19,086 nucleotides of DNA, from positions 1 through 19,086 of the forward strand of contig RFIY01000280.1 in NCBI GenBank assembly GCA_003695505.1. The letters run 5' to 3'. The DNA comes from Candidatus Dadabacteria bacterium (GTDB lineage: Bacteria; J088). Position 1 is the first letter of the stretch. Each line of letters opens with the position of its first letter. The notes beneath the pieces are model-generated. The model was not told the DNA's origin. It was given only the letters and a program-made list of their open reading frames with translations, and did no database searches. Both the position numbers and the translations under genes were made by a program. Below, one piece after another: positions 7,922-15,594 of this stretch.

Positions 7922-8677
7922 ATGATCGTCCAGATCTGGAACGATCACTGCAGACTGATCACGCAGGAGCAGCACGCATTGCTGTCCGGCGTGCTCGCCG
8001 AGGCGTGGGCCGATGGCGGCAACGAGACGTTGCATCCGATGTTGCGTCAGGCGATCGGCCTGCACGACAACGCCTGGCGGGCAGCAGACCGTGCACCGCG
8101 CTGGAACCCGGATACGAGCGGGATTCATGATTTCGTTTCGATTCCCGATGACGAACGCCTGTTGCTGTACGGCGGCGGACTGGATCAGCTTGAGCGTGTA
8201 CACCCGTACATCGCCGCGCTGGTCAGCATGCACTACACGCGCTTCAGCGGCACCGTCCATCTCGAGTCCCTTCAAAAACAGGAATCGGCGCGCCGCGAAC
8301 GACTGGCGCAACTTTGTGGCTTCCCGAATCGCGACATCCTGGAACAGTCGCTGACACTTGATCTGAAGTGGTTGCAGTTTTTCGATGCACTGAGCCTGTG
8401 GATCTGCCTGACCACACCAGGCATTCGCGAGGACACGATTCCAGCCTGGATCACGCCGGAACGATGGGCGGTGATCCCAGGAACGGGCCAGGCACTGCAA
8501 CCCGTCTGGGCCGACCCGCGCACGGTCAGGCTGCAGCCGTTTCCGTGCCGCGAGCCATTCCAGTTCAGTCTCTATTTCCGCAGGCTGCCGGCGACAGACT
8601 GGCCCTCCGCGGACGCACTGGAACAGGCCTGGGCCGATGCCCCGGTCGGTGTACTACCGTTGCGCATCGAACCGTGA
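7922..8677 (+). CDS. DUF3891 family protein
   Basis: A 251-residue soluble protein matching the DUF3891 layout as I remember it: an early HALLSG segment, a conserved His-Asp at 48-49 followed by Trp52, an FVSIP segment near 71-75, a VHPYIAALVSMHY block at 93-105, then a DLKWLQFFDALSLW helix. The function is unknown; the conserved His-Asp pair invites comparison with metal-dependent helical hydrolases, but that is speculation. There is no signal peptide. It starts 15 nt after the esterase stop without a visible Shine-Dalgarno sequence, so it is probably co-transcribed and translationally dependent on the esterase. It converges on metG, with 53 nt between the two stops. Confidence 0.8.
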   Translation: MIVQIWNDHCRLITQEQHALLSGVLAEAWADGGNETLHPMLRQAIGLHDNAWRAADRAPRWNPDTSGIHDFVSIPDDERLLLYGGGLDQLERVHPYIAALVSMHYTRFSGTVHLESLQKQESARRERLAQLCGFPNRDILEQSLTLDLKWLQFFDALSLWICLTTPGIREDTIPAWITPERWAVIPGTGQALQPVWADPRTVRLQPFPCREPFQFSLYFRRLPATDWPSADALEQAWADAPVGVLPLRIEP

Positions 8678-8686
8678 AGTTCAGAT

Positions 8687-8715
8687 GGCGGTGCAGTGCG
8701 CACCGGCCGCACCGC
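8687..8715. terminator. Hairpin between the convergent DUF3891 and metG genes
   Basis: A 6-bp stem CGGTGC (8689-8694) / GCACCG (8700-8705) with a 5-nt loop. An alternative pairing is GCGGTGC (8688-8694) with GCACCGC (8709-8715). There is no T-run on either side, so intrinsic termination would be weak. Its place between two convergent stops is what suggests the role. Confidence 0.35.
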
Positions 8716-8730
8716 AGAGCCTGACCCGCC

Positions 8731-10680
8731 TCAACTGATCCGCGTGCCGACCGGGATTTCCGCCGCTGGCTCGATAACGCGCAGGCCGCCGTCGGCGGTT
8801 GCGCCGGCGAGGATCATGCCCTGGCTTTCGATGCCCATGAGTTTCGCGGGCTTGAGATTGGCCACCACGACGACGCGCCTGCCGACCATGTCTTCGGGCG
8901 TGTAGCTCTTTGCGATCCCCGATACGATCGTGCGCGGCTCGGCTTCGCCGAGTGTCACCTGCAGTTTCAGCAGCTTCTTCGACTTCGGCACGGCTTCGGC
9001 GGCCAGCACCTCGCCGACCCTGAGATCACTCTCGAAAAAGGTGTCGATCGCGATTTCGGGGGTGTCGATGACCATCGCCTCGGTCGGCGCGTCAGGTGTT
9101 TGTTCGGTATCCGTCGTCATCGCGGCAATCTTCTCCAGTCGTTGTTCGATCTGTTCGCTGTCGAGGCGGGGAAACAGCGGCTGCGGTCGTTCGAGCGTCT
9201 TCCCCGGCACGACCGCGCCCTCTTCTGCGCCGAGCGCGCCAAGCATCGCGGCGGCGGTATCCGGCATAAACGGCGCCAGTCGTTGCGCGCCGGCAGCGAT
9301 GCCATCGAGCAGCGTGCGCAGCACCTTGTCCAGTTCGGTATCGCGGCCTTCTTTGGCGAGGGTCCAGGGCGCCTGTTCATCGACGTACTGGTTGAGGCGA
9401 CCGAACCAGCGCCACAGAGCTTCGAGCGCCAGATTGGGCTGACGTTGCACGTCCATCGCCTGCGCAATCGCGTCGTCGACCGGCGCGAGTTCGGTGAACA
9501 GGTCCTCATCGACTGCGCCGTCAGGAACCGCGCCATTCCGGTAGCGCACGAGCATACCGAGCGTACGGCTGAGCAGATTACCGAGATCGTTGGCGAGGTC
9601 GGCATTGAGTCGCATCAACAGGTTGCGATGGCTGAAGTCGCCGTCGGCCCCGAGCGGCACCTCGCGCAAGACGAAGTAACGCACGACATCGCGGCCGTAT
9701 TCGTCGATCAGAAAGTTGGGATCAACGACGTTGGCCAGGCTTTTCGACATCTTCTGGCCCTCGACGGTCCACCAGCCATGCGACACGACCTGCCACGGCA
9801 GCTTCGGCGAGCCGTCTTCGAACCGAAAATCGGGGTCGCTTTTTGCCGCGCTCATCAGAAACGCCGGCCAGTAGACGGCGTGGAAGCGCAGGATGTCCTT
9901 GCCGATCAGATGGATGTCGGCCGGCCAGAACCGCTGGAAGCGCGACGGATCGGGCTCCATCAGCACGCTGACATAATTGGACAACGCGTCGAGCCAGACA
10001 TAGATGACGTGCTCGGGATCATCTGGCACCGGGATGCCCCAGCGAATCGAGCTGCGGCTGACGCTGAGATCCTGCAGGCCGCCGGCGACGAAACTGCGCA
10101 CTTCGTTGAGGCGCGCGCCGGGGACGACGAATGGGGGATCGGCACGGTCGTAGAGATCGAGCAGGGGCTGCTGGTATGCGCTGAGCCGGAAAAAGTAACT
10201 CGGCTCCTCGCGGAATTCCACGTCGCCATGGCCGACCGGGCACTGCCGCGCTTCCCCGATTTCCTTTTCGGTGTAATACGCCTCGCAGCCGACGCAGTAC
10301 CAGCCGCTATAACTGCCCTCGACGATATCCCCGGACGCCTTCATCGCACGCCAGAGCCGCTGCACCAGATGCTTGTGACGATCTTCTGTCGTGCGGATGA
10401 AGTCGTCGTTCGCGATGCCGAGCCGCTCCCAGAGCGCCCTGAACCGCTCGACGACCTGATCGGCCAGCTCGATCGGCGCGATGCCACGCTGCTCGGCCGC
10501 CCGTTCGATCTTCTGCCCGTGCTCATCGGTACCGGTCACGAACAATGTCTGCTCCTGGCCCAGCCGGTCACGGTAATAGCGGGCGAATGTATCGGCCACG
10601 ATGGTTGTGTAGGCGTGCCCCAGATGCGGCACGTCGTTGACGTAATAGATCGGCGTCGTAATGTAGAATCGGTCGTTCAT
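8731..10680 (-). CDS. metG: Methionyl-tRNA synthetase with C-terminal tRNA-binding domain
   Basis: A 649-residue class I aminoacyl-tRNA synthetase that charges tRNA-Met in the cytoplasm. The N-terminal Rossmann fold carries HLGH at 19-22 (HIGH motif); the connective zinc module has Cys129, Cys132, Cys147 and His151; the KMSKS loop is at 310-314. An anticodon-binding helical domain follows (about 360-520). A C-terminal EMAP-II/Arc1p-like tRNA-binding domain runs from about 545 to 649, with DLRVGEV, KLLKLQV and SQGMILA motifs, as in the dimeric bacterial enzymes. It is the last gene of the Hsp70-spoIID-tmk-holB-metG operon, starting 33 nt after the holB stop. The start at ATG 10680 begins directly with the catalytic fold, although its ribosome-binding site is weak. 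Confidence 0.97.
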   Translation of the reverse strand: MNDRFYITTPIYYVNDVPHLGHAYTTIVADTFARYYRDRLGQEQTLFVTGTDEHGQKIERAAEQRGIAPIELADQVVERFRALWERLGIANDDFIRTTEDRHKHLVQRLWRAMKASGDIVEGSYSGWYCVGCEAYYTEKEIGEARQCPVGHGDVEFREEPSYFFRLSAYQQPLLDLYDRADPPFVVPGARLNEVRSFVAGGLQDLSVSRSSIRWGIPVPDDPEHVIYVWLDALSNYVSVLMEPDPSRFQRFWPADIHLIGKDILRFHAVYWPAFLMSAAKSDPDFRFEDGSPKLPWQVVSHGWWTVEGQKMSKSLANVVDPNFLIDEYGRDVVRYFVLREVPLGADGDFSHRNLLMRLNADLANDLGNLLSRTLGMLVRYRNGAVPDGAVDEDLFTELAPVDDAIAQAMDVQRQPNLALEALWRWFGRLNQYVDEQAPWTLAKEGRDTELDKVLRTLLDGIAAGAQRLAPFMPDTAAAMLGALGAEEGAVVPGKTLERPQPLFPRLDSEQIEQRLEKIAAMTTDTEQTPDAPTEAMVIDTPEIAIDTFFESDLRVGEVLAAEAVPKSKKLLKLQVTLGEAEPRTIVSGIAKSYTPEDMVGRRVVVVANLKPAKLMGIESQGMILAGATADGGLRVIEPAAEIPVGTRIS

Positions 10681-10713
10681 CGTGGTCTTTCGTGTCTGAA
10701 AAGCAAGCCCGGA

Positions 10714-11622
10714 TCAGGAGGCGCGCCGCACCTGCTTGCGAATCTGGCGAATCGTTCTGACGACGCTTTCGCAGACGAATGCAGGATTGACGTTGGCATC
10801 CAGGTCGCTGATTGCCTGAATCAGCGCTTCGCGTTCCTGTACGGCCGCGCGCAGCGCCTCTGCGTCCTCCAGGAGTCTGCTGTCATTATATCGGTCATGA
10901 TCCGCGAGCAGCAGCGACACGAAAAACGACTGGAGATTTCCGCCTCGCCCGCCCGCCGAACGCGCAAACTTGACGACGGCATCCGGGTTGTACCAACGCG
11001 CGGCGATGAGTTCCTGCCAGCTCGCGGCGTCCTTGCGAAACCGCTCATCGTGGAGGAGTTCAGCGCGCTCAACCGTACCGCCCGACGCCGCCTGCCCGGT
11101 AATTTGTTGCAAGGCCTCCGACGAAAGCAACGCAAAAGGAATCTTCGCCGCCCGCGAACGCAGCGTGATCGGCACGGCGCTTGGATTGTGGGTAATGCCA
11201 AACACCCAGAGGTGTTGCGGAGGCTCCTCCAGCAGACGCAACAACGCGTTGGCCGCGCCGGCGGTCAGTTCTTCCATCGCATCGAACACCCAGACGCGTG
11301 CGTTTGCCGACACCGGAGGAAACGGCGCCGCCCGTGCGGCCTCACGCACGGCATCGATCAGAATACTTCCGCCTGGTTTCTCTGGCGAGAACAGTACCGC
11401 ATCGGGGTGCTCCAGTGGACTGCGGCACGCCAGGCATTCGCCGCAGGGCGGTTGTGACGCGCAGAGCAGGAAGCGCGCGGCCGCCTCGGCCGTGCGGCGC
11501 TTGCCGACGCCACGCGGCCCCTGCAGCAGAATGAAACGGCCTGGCGCGTCACGGTCGAGCAGACCATCCAGCGTCCGCACGGCCACGTCCTGTCCGACGA
11601 TTGTGGTCGCCCAGTCAGTCAT
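10714..11622 (-). CDS. holB: DNA polymerase III delta prime subunit
   Basis: A 302-residue AAA+ clamp-loader subunit. Delta prime works with DnaX and delta to load the sliding clamp. Visible are the P-loop-like GPRGVGKR at 35-42, a four-Cys zinc module (Cys54, 60, 63, 66) of the HolB/DnaX type, the FDAMEELTAGAANALLRLLEEPP segment in place of a DEAD-type Walker B, and the sensor-1/Arg-finger-type LRSRA motif. The P-loop ends in Lys-Arg rather than Lys-Ser/Thr, so ATP hydrolysis by this subunit is doubtful, as is usual for delta prime. I chose ATG 11622, which overlaps the tmk stop by 8 nt; the frame continues open upstream for 162 codons, but that stretch is antiphase to tmk. A HolB/DnaX-like alternative is less likely given the small size. 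Confidence 0.9.
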   Translation of the reverse strand: MTDWATTIVGQDVAVRTLDGLLDRDAPGRFILLQGPRGVGKRRTAEAAARFLLCASQPPCGECLACRSPLEHPDAVLFSPEKPGGSILIDAVREAARAAPFPPVSANARVWVFDAMEELTAGAANALLRLLEEPPQHLWVFGITHNPSAVPITLRSRAAKIPFALLSSEALQQITGQAASGGTVERAELLHDERFRKDAASWQELIAARWYNPDAVVKFARSAGGRGGNLQSFFVSLLLADHDRYNDSRLLEDAEALRAAVQEREALIQAISDLDANVNPAFVCESVVRTIRQIRKQVRRAS

Positions 11623-12241
11623 CGGCCACACCCAGACGCGGCGCGAGATCGGCCCATACCGTCGCGAAAACTGTCTCTGGAGACTGTGTTGCATCGACGA
11701 CAAGAAAACGGTCGGGGTCCTGCGCGGCGAGCGCCTGGAACCCGGCGCGCAGGCGTTGATGGAAGTCGAGCGCCTCGCGTTCGATGCGATCCGCCGCGCC
11801 GCGCCGGCCGGCTCGCGCAAGGCCGAGTTCAGGGGGCAGGTCGAGCAGCACGATCCGGTCTGGACGGCGCGGTTCGGCGATGCGGCAGGCCGTGACGACA
11901 TCCGGCAATGGCAACTGGCGGCCGTAGCCCTGATAGGCAATCGTCGATTCGGTATACCTGTCGCAAAGGACGTGTTGCCCTGCGGCCAGTGCAGGCTCAA
12001 TGACAGTGCGGCCGTGCTCCGCGCGATCTGCGAGATACAGAAACAGCTCGGCAACCGGTGCCATCGGCTCCGTCCGGTCCAGCAACAGGCCGCGCAGGGA
12101 CTGCCCAAGCGGGCTTCCGCCGGGTTCCAGTGTACAGACGTGCGCGCATCCGCGGCTGGTCAGCGCCGCCGAAACGGACGCGATCAACGTCGATTTCCCG
12201 GCGCCTTCGCCGCCTTCGAAGGTGACGAACCGCGGCGTCAT
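11615..12241 (-). CDS. tmk: Thymidylate kinase
   Basis: A 208-residue dTMP kinase, which makes dTDP for dTTP synthesis. Residues 10-18 hold the P-loop GGEGAGKST, 94-96 the DRY motif followed by STIAYQG(Y)G, and about 143-154 the lid with RAGRRGAADRIE. No Arg in the P-loop but basic residues in the lid are what the E. coli-like type II enzymes show. The start ATG 12241 overlaps the stop of the SpoIID gene as ATGA, and the stop overlaps the holB start. The tmk-holB pair is a common bacterial neighbourhood, and the metG extension is often seen in deltaproteobacterial-type genomes. A longer in-frame start at 12352 would lie inside spoIID and precede the P-loop by 37 unrelated residues. Confidence 0.96.
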   Translation of the reverse strand: MTPRFVTFEGGEGAGKSTLIASVSAALTSRGCAHVCTLEPGGSPLGQSLRGLLLDRTEPMAPVAELFLYLADRAEHGRTVIEPALAAGQHVLCDRYTESTIAYQGYGRQLPLPDVVTACRIAEPRRPDRIVLLDLPPELGLARAGRRGAADRIEREALDFHQRLRAGFQALAAQDPDRFLVVDATQSPETVFATVWADLAPRLGVADD

Positions 12242-13710
12242 CGACGGGCCATCTGAGGCGCAAGAAGCGCCTGAACGGTCGTGCCCGGATAGTAGTACGC
12301 CAGAATTTCCTGATAGGACATCCCGCGCTCGGCCATCGTACGCGCACCCCACTGACTCATGCCGACACCATGTCCATACCCGTGGCCGCTGAAGTGCAAC
12401 GCCCCCTGGCGCAAATGCACATCGAACAGGAGGCTCCGAACCAGACGTGGACCAACAGCCAGGCGAAAGTCGTTGCCACTGATCCGCTTTTCGCTGTTCC
12501 CACCAGACCAGACGATCCCGGCCACGCGTCCGCTTGGATCACGCTGCACGCGCAATTTGCGCGCCGGCGGCAAATGGAGTCGCCGCGCGACGGTCGCCAG
12601 CGAAACGGTCGCCGTCCACGCGGGGACGCGATTCGAGAACGGATCCTGGCGGATCTCATAGTACGGCAGCCGAACCTGCCAGACGAACCGCGGATCTTCG
12701 GAAATTCCACCGTTATCGGCATGAAAGAACACGCGAGCCGGCGCGCCCCGCCAGAGAATCAGCTCCCCGTGCGTATCCGCAACCGCTGCGATGGTTTTCG
12801 GATGGGAACGCGGCCGGAACGCCTGGTCGTACACGTCGCCACGCAAATCCCAACCATCGTGGGCATCCCCGCGCTGACGCAGCAACTGATACACGAGGTA
12901 GGTCCGGCTGGCGACCGCCTGCGCCTTGAGCGCCTCCGTCGGCCAGCTCCACGCCATTTCGGTTCCGACAACGCCCACGAGATAGTCATCCAGTGGCAGC
13001 GTCATCACGATCGCGTCATCGGCGCAAACGAAGCGTCCGTGCCCTCGCCAGTCCTGCACCTTCAGCCGCAACAGGGCACCTGCAGGGCCTTCGATCGCGC
13101 TCTTCCGTGCGCAGACGTTGAGCTGGCGCAGCGTGCCCTGCCAGCCCGACGGCAAGATACGCTCTCCATCTATGCGCGCCGCCTCCTCCAGCGTCACCCG
13201 CCACTCGAGTGCCTCGTCCGGCAGCCTGACCCGGACCTGCTCGAGCGCCGCAAGACGCGATCGCAGGGCTGACCTCCGCGACGCCTGAACGCGCCGCGTG
13301 GCGCTTGTCGCGGCCGTTGGTGACGACGACGGCACGCTGGCCGCTGACGCCTGGTTCGGGGGCATCAACCGCTCCCGTAGCGGAGCCGCCAATGGATGGT
13401 TCGGGTCACGTTCAAGTAGCGGCGCGATCACATCGAGCGCCAGCATTTCGTTGCCCTGTTCCAGCCAGTGCATGGCAAGTTGATAGCGGAGTAGCGCTTC
13501 TCGCCCGGGGTCGGCGACGACCATCAGCGCTTCGAGGTACAGCGGCACGGCGGCTTCGAGACCTTCGCGCTGCTCCCGGGTACGGGCTTCGGCAAGAATC
13601 TGATCAAAGCGGGCGGCCTGAGGCGCTGGAGGCGCCGTGCGCGCGCAGCCGGCGGACAACACCAGCGCGACAAGCGCGATGACGCGCATCATCCGGCTGC
13701 GGCCGGGCAT
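12238..13710 (-). CDS. SpoIID/LytB-domain lipoprotein (probable peptidoglycan lytic transglycosylase)
   Basis: A 490-residue protein. The signal peptide ends in LSAGC with Cys22 as probable lipidation site. Residues about 33-115 are helical and TPR-like (LAEARTREQR... LYLEAL), then a Ser/Ala/Arg linker (about 120-150). The SpoIID domain follows: GVVGTEM with the likely catalytic Glu251, EALKAQAVASRTY at 259-271, FFHADNGG at 328-335, and the C-terminal signature HGYGHGVGMSQWGA at 443-456. In Bacillus, SpoIID cleaves glycan strands stripped of stem peptides; in non-sporulating Gram-negatives the domain is found in cell-envelope lipoproteins of unclear role. The ATG 13710 overlaps the Hsp70 stop in TGATG; two further in-frame Mets (7, 8) also precede the signal. 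It leads tmk and holB. Confidence 0.9.
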   Translation of the reverse strand: MPGRSRMMRVIALVALVLSAGCARTAPPAPQAARFDQILAEARTREQREGLEAAVPLYLEALMVVADPGREALLRYQLAMHWLEQGNEMLALDVIAPLLERDPNHPLAAPLRERLMPPNQASAASVPSSSPTAATSATRRVQASRRSALRSRLAALEQVRVRLPDEALEWRVTLEEAARIDGERILPSGWQGTLRQLNVCARKSAIEGPAGALLRLKVQDWRGHGRFVCADDAIVMTLPLDDYLVGVVGTEMAWSWPTEALKAQAVASRTYLVYQLLRQRGDAHDGWDLRGDVYDQAFRPRSHPKTIAAVADTHGELILWRGAPARVFFHADNGGISEDPRFVWQVRLPYYEIRQDPFSNRVPAWTATVSLATVARRLHLPPARKLRVQRDPSGRVAGIVWSGGNSEKRISGNDFRLAVGPRLVRSLLFDVHLRQGALHFSGHGYGHGVGMSQWGARTMAERGMSYQEILAYYYPGTTVQALLAPQMARR

Positions 13711-15446
13711 CAGCGTCGAAACAGGTTGTTCAGAAAACGCCGTAGAAAGCCGACTTCCTGCTGGACTTCATCCGTCGGCGGTTCGGTGGTCGGCGCGTCC
13801 GCGTCGCCGCTTTTGGATGGCGCGCGGTCGCCGCCACCGCGATCCGCCGTTGCGCCTTCGCTGGCTGCCGCCGTTGCGTCCGCCTCCCCGGCCTGCTGCT
13901 CGCCAAGAATCTGATCGGCCCGGTAGCGTTCCCGCGCCACGGCCGTTTCGGTCTGGAACTCGGCTTCGACGGCTTTGCCTGTCACGGAATCTCGCGCCGT
14001 CACTGCGAGAATCGACTCCTGGTCAACAGCAAACCCGATCTCGATCTGGACTTCCCCTTTGGGGCGCGCCGGAAATCGCAGCCGCAATTCGCCGAGAAAT
14101 TCATTGTTCGCGGCCTGGCGGCTCTCCCCCTGGTAGATCCGGATCGCGACACCCGTCTGGTTGTCCCGGGTCGTCCGGAACATCTGGCTCTTTTGCGTGG
14201 GCAGTGCCGTGTTCTTGTTGATGATTTTCCGGAACTCCCCCTTGCCGACGCCGATACCAATCGACACCGGCAACACATCGGCGAGCGTGACCGCCGCTTT
14301 GCCAGACTGGATTGCCTCCGCAAGAATGGCTGCCCCCGCGGCAACGACCTCATCGGGATGCACGTCCTTGCGCGGGCGCTTTCCAAAGTATTTGGTGACC
14401 ATCTCGGAAACGAGCGGGGCCCGCGTCATCCCCCCGACGAAGATGATGTCATCGACATCGGTCTTCTCCAGCCCCGCTTCACGCAGGGTTCGCTCAACGA
14501 TCTTGAGCGTATTCAGCACGAGCGGCTTCGTCAGATCGTAGTAGGTTTTGCGCGTGACCACTTCATCAAAATTGATCGATTCGCCGGACTCGGTCGTCGC
14601 CAGAAACGGCAGACTGATCTGCGTCTGCTCCACCGATGAAAGATCGATCTTTGCACGCTCGGCTGCATCGCGCAAACGCTGCAATGCCACCTTGTTCTGA
14701 CTCAGATCGATGCCATGCCGCGACTGAAAGCGCTCGACAAGATGCTGAACGAGCCGGTTGTCGAAGTCGATGCCGCCCAGAAAACTGTCGCCACCGGTGC
14801 CGACGACTTCATAGACCTCTTCGTAGAGCTGCAGAACGGTCACGTCGAACGTCCCCCCGCCAAGATCGTAGACGAGGATACGCTGCCGATCTCGCTTGCC
14901 GAACCCGTACGCAAGGGCGGCCGCCGTCGGCTCGTTGATCACGCGCAGCACGTCGAGCTCGGCCATCTCTCCGGCGGTGCGCACCGCTTCACGCTGGCGC
15001 TGCGTAAAATACGCCGGCACGCTGATCACGGCCCGGTCGACGCGTTTTCCGAGCGCCTCCTGCGCTGCGTCCTTGAGCTGCCCAAGGATCACGGCGCTGA
15101 TTTCTTCGAGGCGAAACTCCTTGCCGCCGGCACGAATGACCGGCTCGTGCTGTTCACCTTCGACAACTTCGTAAAAGAAATGAGACTGAATGTCTTCCAT
15201 CTCGGGCGTGCCGAAACGGCGCCCCATCAGGCGCTTTGCGCCGTAAATCGTATCCTGGGGGTGCGTCAGGAATCGCCGTTTTGCCTGGTGCCCGACGATC
15301 AGATTGCCGCGCTCATCGACGCAGACAATACTTGGCGTGGTCAGCGCACCGCCCGCGCCTGGCAAAATGCGCGGGCTGCCGTTTTCGACGATTGCCACGC
15401 AACTGTTTGTGGTACCCAGGTCAATACCGATCGCGATGTCGCTCAC
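13710..15446 (-). CDS. Hsp70 family protein lacking the canonical C-terminal lid
   Basis: A 578-residue Hsp70, shorter than DnaK (about 640). The actin-like ATPase is intact: [10 protein letters not shown] at 7-16, PAYFTQRQ at 144-151, [11 protein letters not shown] at 171-181, [11 protein letters not shown] at 194-204 and VGGMTRAP at 337-344. The linker region reads [12 protein letters not shown] (388-399), conserved in position though altered from LLLDVTPLSLG. A beta substrate-binding domain follows (about 400-500). Instead of the helical lid there is a low-complexity Ala/Gly/Asp/Glu tail (about 515-563) and a basic amphipathic end, [13 protein letters not shown] (566-578). The start is GTG 15446 with a weak GGGG Shine-Dalgarno. 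Its TGA overlaps the spoIID ATG. It could be a specialised chaperone; an ordinary DnaK or HscA is unlikely because the lid and the usual neighbours grpE and dnaJ are absent. Confidence 0.92.
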   Translation of the reverse strand: MSDIAIGIDLGTTNSCVAIVENGSPRILPGAGGALTTPSIVCVDERGNLIVGHQAKRRFLTHPQDTIYGAKRLMGRRFGTPEMEDIQSHFFYEVVEGEQHEPVIRAGGKEFRLEEISAVILGQLKDAAQEALGKRVDRAVISVPAYFTQRQREAVRTAGEMAELDVLRVINEPTAAALAYGFGKRDRQRILVYDLGGGTFDVTVLQLYEEVYEVVGTGGDSFLGGIDFDNRLVQHLVERFQSRHGIDLSQNKVALQRLRDAAERAKIDLSSVEQTQISLPFLATTESGESINFDEVVTRKTYYDLTKPLVLNTLKIVERTLREAGLEKTDVDDIIFVGGMTRAPLVSEMVTKYFGKRPRKDVHPDEVVAAGAAILAEAIQSGKAAVTLADVLPVSIGIGVGKGEFRKIINKNTALPTQKSQMFRTTRDNQTGVAIRIYQGESRQAANNEFLGELRLRFPARPKGEVQIEIGFAVDQESILAVTARDSVTGKAVEAEFQTETAVARERYRADQILGEQQAGEADATAAASEGATADRGGGDRAPSKSGDADAPTTEPPTDEVQQEVGFLRRFLNNLFRR

Positions 15447-15594
15447 CGAGACCCCGTCGATTCAACAGATTCCGAACATCGTTTCCGCGATCAGTCTATC
15501 AGAGCCACCCATAGCCTGCCACGGGCGCCCTCAACAACCACGTCACGCTAACACGTTCGGATTGCAGCCATTTTTTCTGTGCGGCGACGCTCGG
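15447..15594 (-). other. rpoD-Hsp70 gap, no terminator seen
   Basis: No stable hairpin with a U-tract follows rpoD on the minus strand; an A6 run near 15571-15576 reads as A, not U, on the rpoD transcript. Weak promoter-like matches (TTGAGG with TATGGG, or TAGACT without a good -35) lie nearer the Hsp70 start. Read-through from rpoD into the Hsp70 operon is possible. Confidence 0.35.

Noticed and set aside
7205-8500. 431-codon minus-strand frame
   Set aside because: Antisense to the end of the esterase and to DUF3891; no motif, no ribosome-binding site.
9100-11457. 785-codon plus-strand open frame
   Set aside because: It lies opposite metG and holB, both full of recognisable motifs; its protein is Arg/His/Ala-rich with no domain. 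A GC-rich antisense frame.
11623-12108. 162-codon upstream extension of holB
   Set aside because: It overlaps tmk in another frame and is unstructured; ATG 11622 gives a normal delta prime start coupled to the tmk stop.
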